Assembly: GCA_030606465.1 (NCBI GenBank) | Contig: JAUWGL010000055.1 | Span: 1-6,141, forward strand | DNA from: Thermoplasmata archaeon | Lineage (GTDB): Archaea > Thermoplasmatota > E2 > DHVEG-1 | Direction of reading: 5' to 3' | DNA length: 6,141 nt | Shown here: piece after piece, positions 3,968-6,141 of the stretch | Layout of the letters: each line of letters opens with the position of its first letter | Numbering within the stretch: the stretch's first letter is position 1 | Position numbers and translations under genes: made by a program | The notes under the pieces: model-generated | The model's database searches: none | Seen by the model: the letters and a program-made list of their open reading frames with translations, nothing else | What the model was told of the DNA's origin: nothing

Positions 3968-4252
3968 CTAGTTGTTCAGTTCAGGCGGATTTAAAAGCTG
4001 ATGGTATAAATAGCAATCTCTAACATTTTTTTCATTATCTTTTCTTTCATCTATATCATATCTTATTTCAACTAAGAATCGACGAAGGAAAACAATTGCT
4101 ATAAAAAAACTTAACAATGCAACCATTAAAACAAGTTGATAAATGGTTTCTGAAAGGGGTACATTTATGTTAAAAATAACGAACAACATAGATATTACTG
4201 CAATTAAAAACGGAAAAATAAAAGCCAATGCTAATATCCTTTTTTCTTTCAT
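3968..4252 (-). CDS. Small two-helix membrane protein of unknown function
   Basis: The product has 94 residues. After a basic start (MKEKR), residues 7-28 and about 38-57 are two hydrophobic segments joined by a short loop (NINVPLSET). A charged tail (RRFLVEIRYDIDERKDNEKN) ends in LLNPPELNN. By the positive-inside rule both ends face the cytoplasm. I recognise no family and see no catalytic motif. AGGA ends seven bases before ATG 4250-4252 as a modest ribosome site. It is the last gene of the leftward unit, 35 bases after taw3, so co-transcription is likely, though ATTTAAGTAC at the end of taw3 could be an internal TATA box. Its TAG stop runs into six T on the - strand, which may end the transcript. 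Expected codon use and position in the unit support a real gene. Confidence 0.7.
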   Translation of the reverse strand: MKEKRILALAFIFPFLIAVISMLFVIFNINVPLSETIYQLVLMVALLSFFIAIVFLRRFLVEIRYDIDERKDNEKNVRDCYLYHQLLNPPELNN

Positions 4253-4287
4253 TTTCTAATCCTATGTTTTGGTTGTTTTATGAGTAC

Positions 4288-4872
4288 TTAAATCTTTTTC
4301 TTTAATTCATTTGTTAATCTATCTAATTTAAGATTTGACCTATCTATCACATCATTTGCTATTTCAACAAGAAGATGAAGATAGTCCTCATTACAAAACA
4401 ACCTACCATTTTTTCCAACAGGAGCATCAAGACGTTCAGTACTACAAACTTCTATCACGATTTTTCTGCCTAATGATTTAAGACCAGAGTTTTTAAACCC
4501 TGAGGATATCGCTGTTTTCAACATGCCCTCTGCATCAAGATTTGTTTTTGCAGTAATATGAATAATTGGGGATTGCGCAAGAAGCCATAGTTGACCAGTT
4601 TTGGCTTTTGTTGATGCAGATATTATTTCACTTGGTTCTATATTCCTATGCCATTTCCCAAGGAATTCCGCGTTTTTTTTATCACCAATACTAGGCAGTT
4701 CAAGTAGAACAATTCTTCCAGCGCAGCTGCTAGAAGTATAAAACTTTTCAGATTGATTTATTATATCTAGTATCGGAAGGATTTTTTCATCAACCATATC
4801 TTCATTTCTAGCTTTTTCTAATTTTGTAAGCGCAGTTTTTTTACCATCGGAAAAATCTCTTTCTTTGTCCAT
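4288..4872 (-). CDS. taw3: tRNA-Phe wyosine N4-methyltransferase (Taw3/TYW3 family)
   Basis: This 194-residue SAM-dependent enzyme methylates N4 of the tricyclic wyosine base at position 37 of tRNA-Phe (yW-86 to yW-72 in the known pathway). Family marks: the start FSDGKKTALTKLEKA; FYTSSSCAGRIVLLELP (44-60) with the SSCxGR signature (48-53); FLGKWHR (70-76); LWLLAQSPIIHI (95-106); the SGFKNSG loop (124-130); and EVCSTERLDAPVG (141-153). Length is typical for archaeal members. The other wyosine enzymes (Taw1, Taw2, Trm5) are not in this window. ATG 4870-4872 lies three bases behind the TAG of the upstream dehydrogenase gene, and AAGGAAA inside that gene's end may serve as its ribosome site, so the two are very likely translationally linked. 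It is a stand-alone domain, not the fusion seen in plants. Confidence 0.93.
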   Translation of the reverse strand: MDKERDFSDGKKTALTKLEKARNEDMVDEKILPILDIINQSEKFYTSSSCAGRIVLLELPSIGDKKNAEFLGKWHRNIEPSEIISASTKAKTGQLWLLAQSPIIHITAKTNLDAEGMLKTAISSGFKNSGLKSLGRKIVIEVCSTERLDAPVGKNGRLFCNEDYLHLLVEIANDVIDRSNLKLDRLTNELKKKI

Positions 4873-4875
4873 TTT

Positions 4876-6021
4876 CTATTTTGTTTCCTTGTTTATTTCT
4901 ATATCTCGTTTTTTTAATTCTTCAAAAAAAGATTTACATGGAACAATTTCCTCTGAACAAAAAACACCACGTTCTTTGATAACGCCTTGTTCAATCATCT
5001 GAGCAATAATCGAAACAGGGTAACCTGTTGTACGCATCATCGAGGTGATATCGTTTTCTTCATCATAGTAATCAATCATAGTGTATTCCAAATCAATTTT
5101 CTTACTATTTTTCATTCCCTGGCTTAAAACCTTGACAAGAACTACATCTTTACCATTGATTGGGAGATTTTTAAGTAGAACTGCTGCAAATAAATCTCTT
5201 GGAGCAACACGTTGTTCTCTGATTTTTATTTCTTTTTCTTCTGCAAGACCAATATCTAAAAGTGTTTTAAATTTTTCACAATGAGCAGGGTACCGAATTG
5301 TTTTATAATCAAGGTAGCCGATCTTATCTTTATAGGTATACGGAAGGGTAGAACAACCACCAGATGTCGAAAAAGCCTCCATTTCATTAAAAGGCTCAGG
5401 GAACTCTATTTTTTCAAGTTCTTCCATGGATTTCTTTTTGATTATCTTTCCATGATCCAGAACTATTGCATCTTCAACATATTCATTTATTAGACCATAC
5501 GGCGAGAACACTATCTGATAATTAAGTGGAGGTTGAGGATTTATTGGTAATCCTCCCACTCTTAATTTTACGTAATCAACAGTATCCATGTGTTCGACGA
5601 TGTCACGAACAATAACCGATGTTAGACCGGGAGCAAGACCACAATCAGGGATAATAGTAACATCCATCTCCTTAGCTTTTTCAAAAAGACTTCTTTCTTT
5701 GCTGACAATATCATTATTTCCACCAAGATCAAGAAAATGAGTTTTTGTCTCAACTGCAATTTTCGCTAAAAAATAATTAAACCTATAGGGAACCGCAGAT
5801 ATCGCAACATCATAGTCTTGGAAATACTTCTCCACGTCTTCTGTTTTTTCGAGGTCAAGTATATCAAAAGTTATATCCTTTTTTTCCAAGAATTTTTCAG
5901 CAGATTGTAATGTTTTTCTATCCTTGTCCGCAATTGTAATACTGTCAAAATTCGAATGATTACATAGATCATATACAATTGCACGGCCCATCATTCCAGA
6001 ACCAAGAATAATAATATTCAT
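4876..6021 (-). CDS. Saccharopine dehydrogenase-family oxidoreductase, probably L-lysine 6-dehydrogenase-like
   Basis: The product has 381 residues. The N-terminal Rossmann fold starts MNIIILGSGMMGRA with GxGxxG at 7-12. D32 at the end of the second strand (TIAD) favours NAD. VAISAVPYRFN (72-82) and HFLDLGGNND (95-104) follow. CGLAPGLTS (127-135), GGLPINPQPPLNY (156-168), FSPYGLINEY (172-181), TSGGCSTLPYTY (219-230) and TIRYPAHCEK (241-250) are marks of the saccharopine/lysine dehydrogenase family. Length near 385 fits L-lysine 6-dehydrogenase (lysine to 2-aminoadipate semialdehyde, NAD-dependent) better than two-domain saccharopine enzymes. The true substrate cannot be read from sequence; carboxynorspermidine synthase-like or other amino-acid activity remains possible. 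ATG 6019-6021 is preferred over TTG 6061-6063, because it starts just before the nucleotide-binding strand and has a G6 run (complement of 6031-6036) nine bases upstream. It is the first gene of the unit with taw3. Confidence 0.8.
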   Translation of the reverse strand: MNIIILGSGMMGRAIVYDLCNHSNFDSITIADKDRKTLQSAEKFLEKKDITFDILDLEKTEDVEKYFQDYDVAISAVPYRFNYFLAKIAVETKTHFLDLGGNNDIVSKERSLFEKAKEMDVTIIPDCGLAPGLTSVIVRDIVEHMDTVDYVKLRVGGLPINPQPPLNYQIVFSPYGLINEYVEDAIVLDHGKIIKKKSMEELEKIEFPEPFNEMEAFSTSGGCSTLPYTYKDKIGYLDYKTIRYPAHCEKFKTLLDIGLAEEKEIKIREQRVAPRDLFAAVLLKNLPINGKDVVLVKVLSQGMKNSKKIDLEYTMIDYYDEENDITSMMRTTGYPVSIIAQMIEQGVIKERGVFCSEEIVPCKSFFEELKKRDIEINKETK

Positions 6022-6030
6022 ATGAAATAG

Positions 6031-6090
6031 CCCCCCTATGGAATAACCTCTGATATAGAGCAACCTAGTTGATTTTTCCGTTAAATATTT
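6031..6090 (-). promoter_or_regulatory. Promoter and ribosome site of the dehydrogenase-taw3 unit
   Basis: On the - strand AAATATTTAA (6090-6081) is a TATA-like box predicting a start near 6055-6060 and a leader of about 35 bases. A second, weaker box, CTATATCA (6058-6051), is also possible. The run of six G (complement of 6031-6036) sits nine bases before ATG 6019-6021. It is unusually G-rich for this DNA and probably acts as the ribosome site. The box overlaps the stop of the upstream partial gene. Confidence 0.45.
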
Positions 6091-6141
6091 TCAAATGCTT
6101 TTTTCATGATTTTTTGCTCATCTTTATCTTGCTTAATGAGT
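6081..6141 (-). CDS. C-terminal end of an upstream gene (partial)
   Basis: Reading leftward from the right edge, one frame is open for 19 codons and ends at TAA (6081-6083); the other two stop within a few codons to a dozen. The residues (LIKQDKDEQKIMKKAFENI) are charged and helical, like a genuine protein end. Nothing more can be said of its function. It would lie 59 bases before the dehydrogenase start, in the same direction, so the dehydrogenase could be read from its transcript as well as from its own promoter. Confidence 0.4.
   Translation of the reverse strand, partial: LIKQDKDEQKIMKKAFENI

Noticed and set aside
5081..5493. Two + strand frames (5081-5284 and 5281-5493)
   Set aside because: Both are antisense to conserved motifs of the dehydrogenase and have no family resemblance.
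6022..6063. Longer dehydrogenase starting at TTG 6061-6063
   Set aside because: The 14 extra residues precede the Rossmann strand, and the G-rich ribosome site would be inside the coding part; ATG 6019-6021 fits better.

Overview
The window is AT-rich chromosomal DNA from an archaeon. The evidence is an archaeal-type RNase HII, a Taw3/TYW3 wyosine enzyme, a tRNA-Thr with U73 and no encoded CCA, TATA-like boxes about 25-30 bases before likely transcript starts, GGTGA/GAGG-type ribosome sites and U-rich ends instead of classic bacterial terminators. The left-edge surface protein has an Ig/PKD-like domain and a C-terminal PKNK...FLxFLExxP...LLxLL tail that I associate with uncultured Thermoplasmatota and neighbouring lineages. 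Together with a DUF6015-like small protein this makes Thermoplasmatota (for example a Marine Benthic Group D-like lineage) my best guess, held loosely.

Layout. 1-326 (+): C-terminal end of a secreted surface protein. 327-633: no confident gene, but paired T/C tracts, a hairpin, two palindromes around a TATA-like box, and a leftward reading frame without a start codon. 634-706 (-): tRNA-Thr(CGU). 804-1460 (+): RNase HII. 1461-1782: a structured stretch with a possible small RNA or 32-residue peptide gene, tandem TGTCAA palindromes and a terminator. 1783-2163 (-): stand-alone response regulator. 2341-3426 (-): phosphoserine aminotransferase SerC. 3611-3961 (+): small helical protein of unknown function, divergent from serC. 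3968-6021 (-): a three-gene unit transcribed leftward, in the order saccharopine/lysine-dehydrogenase-family enzyme, Taw3, two-helix membrane protein. 6081-6141 (-): probable C-terminal end of one more gene.

Most genes are housekeeping: RNA/DNA hybrid repair (RNase HII), serine synthesis (SerC), tRNA-Phe wybutosine synthesis (Taw3), amino-acid dehydrogenation, and one signalling receiver. No mobile element, CRISPR array or defence system is visible. The least explained signals are in the intergenic regions: the tandem palindromes at 1686-1715, whose half-site recurs at the response-regulator promoter; the possible small transcription unit next to them; and the palindrome/TATA block at 463-514, which faces no obvious gene.
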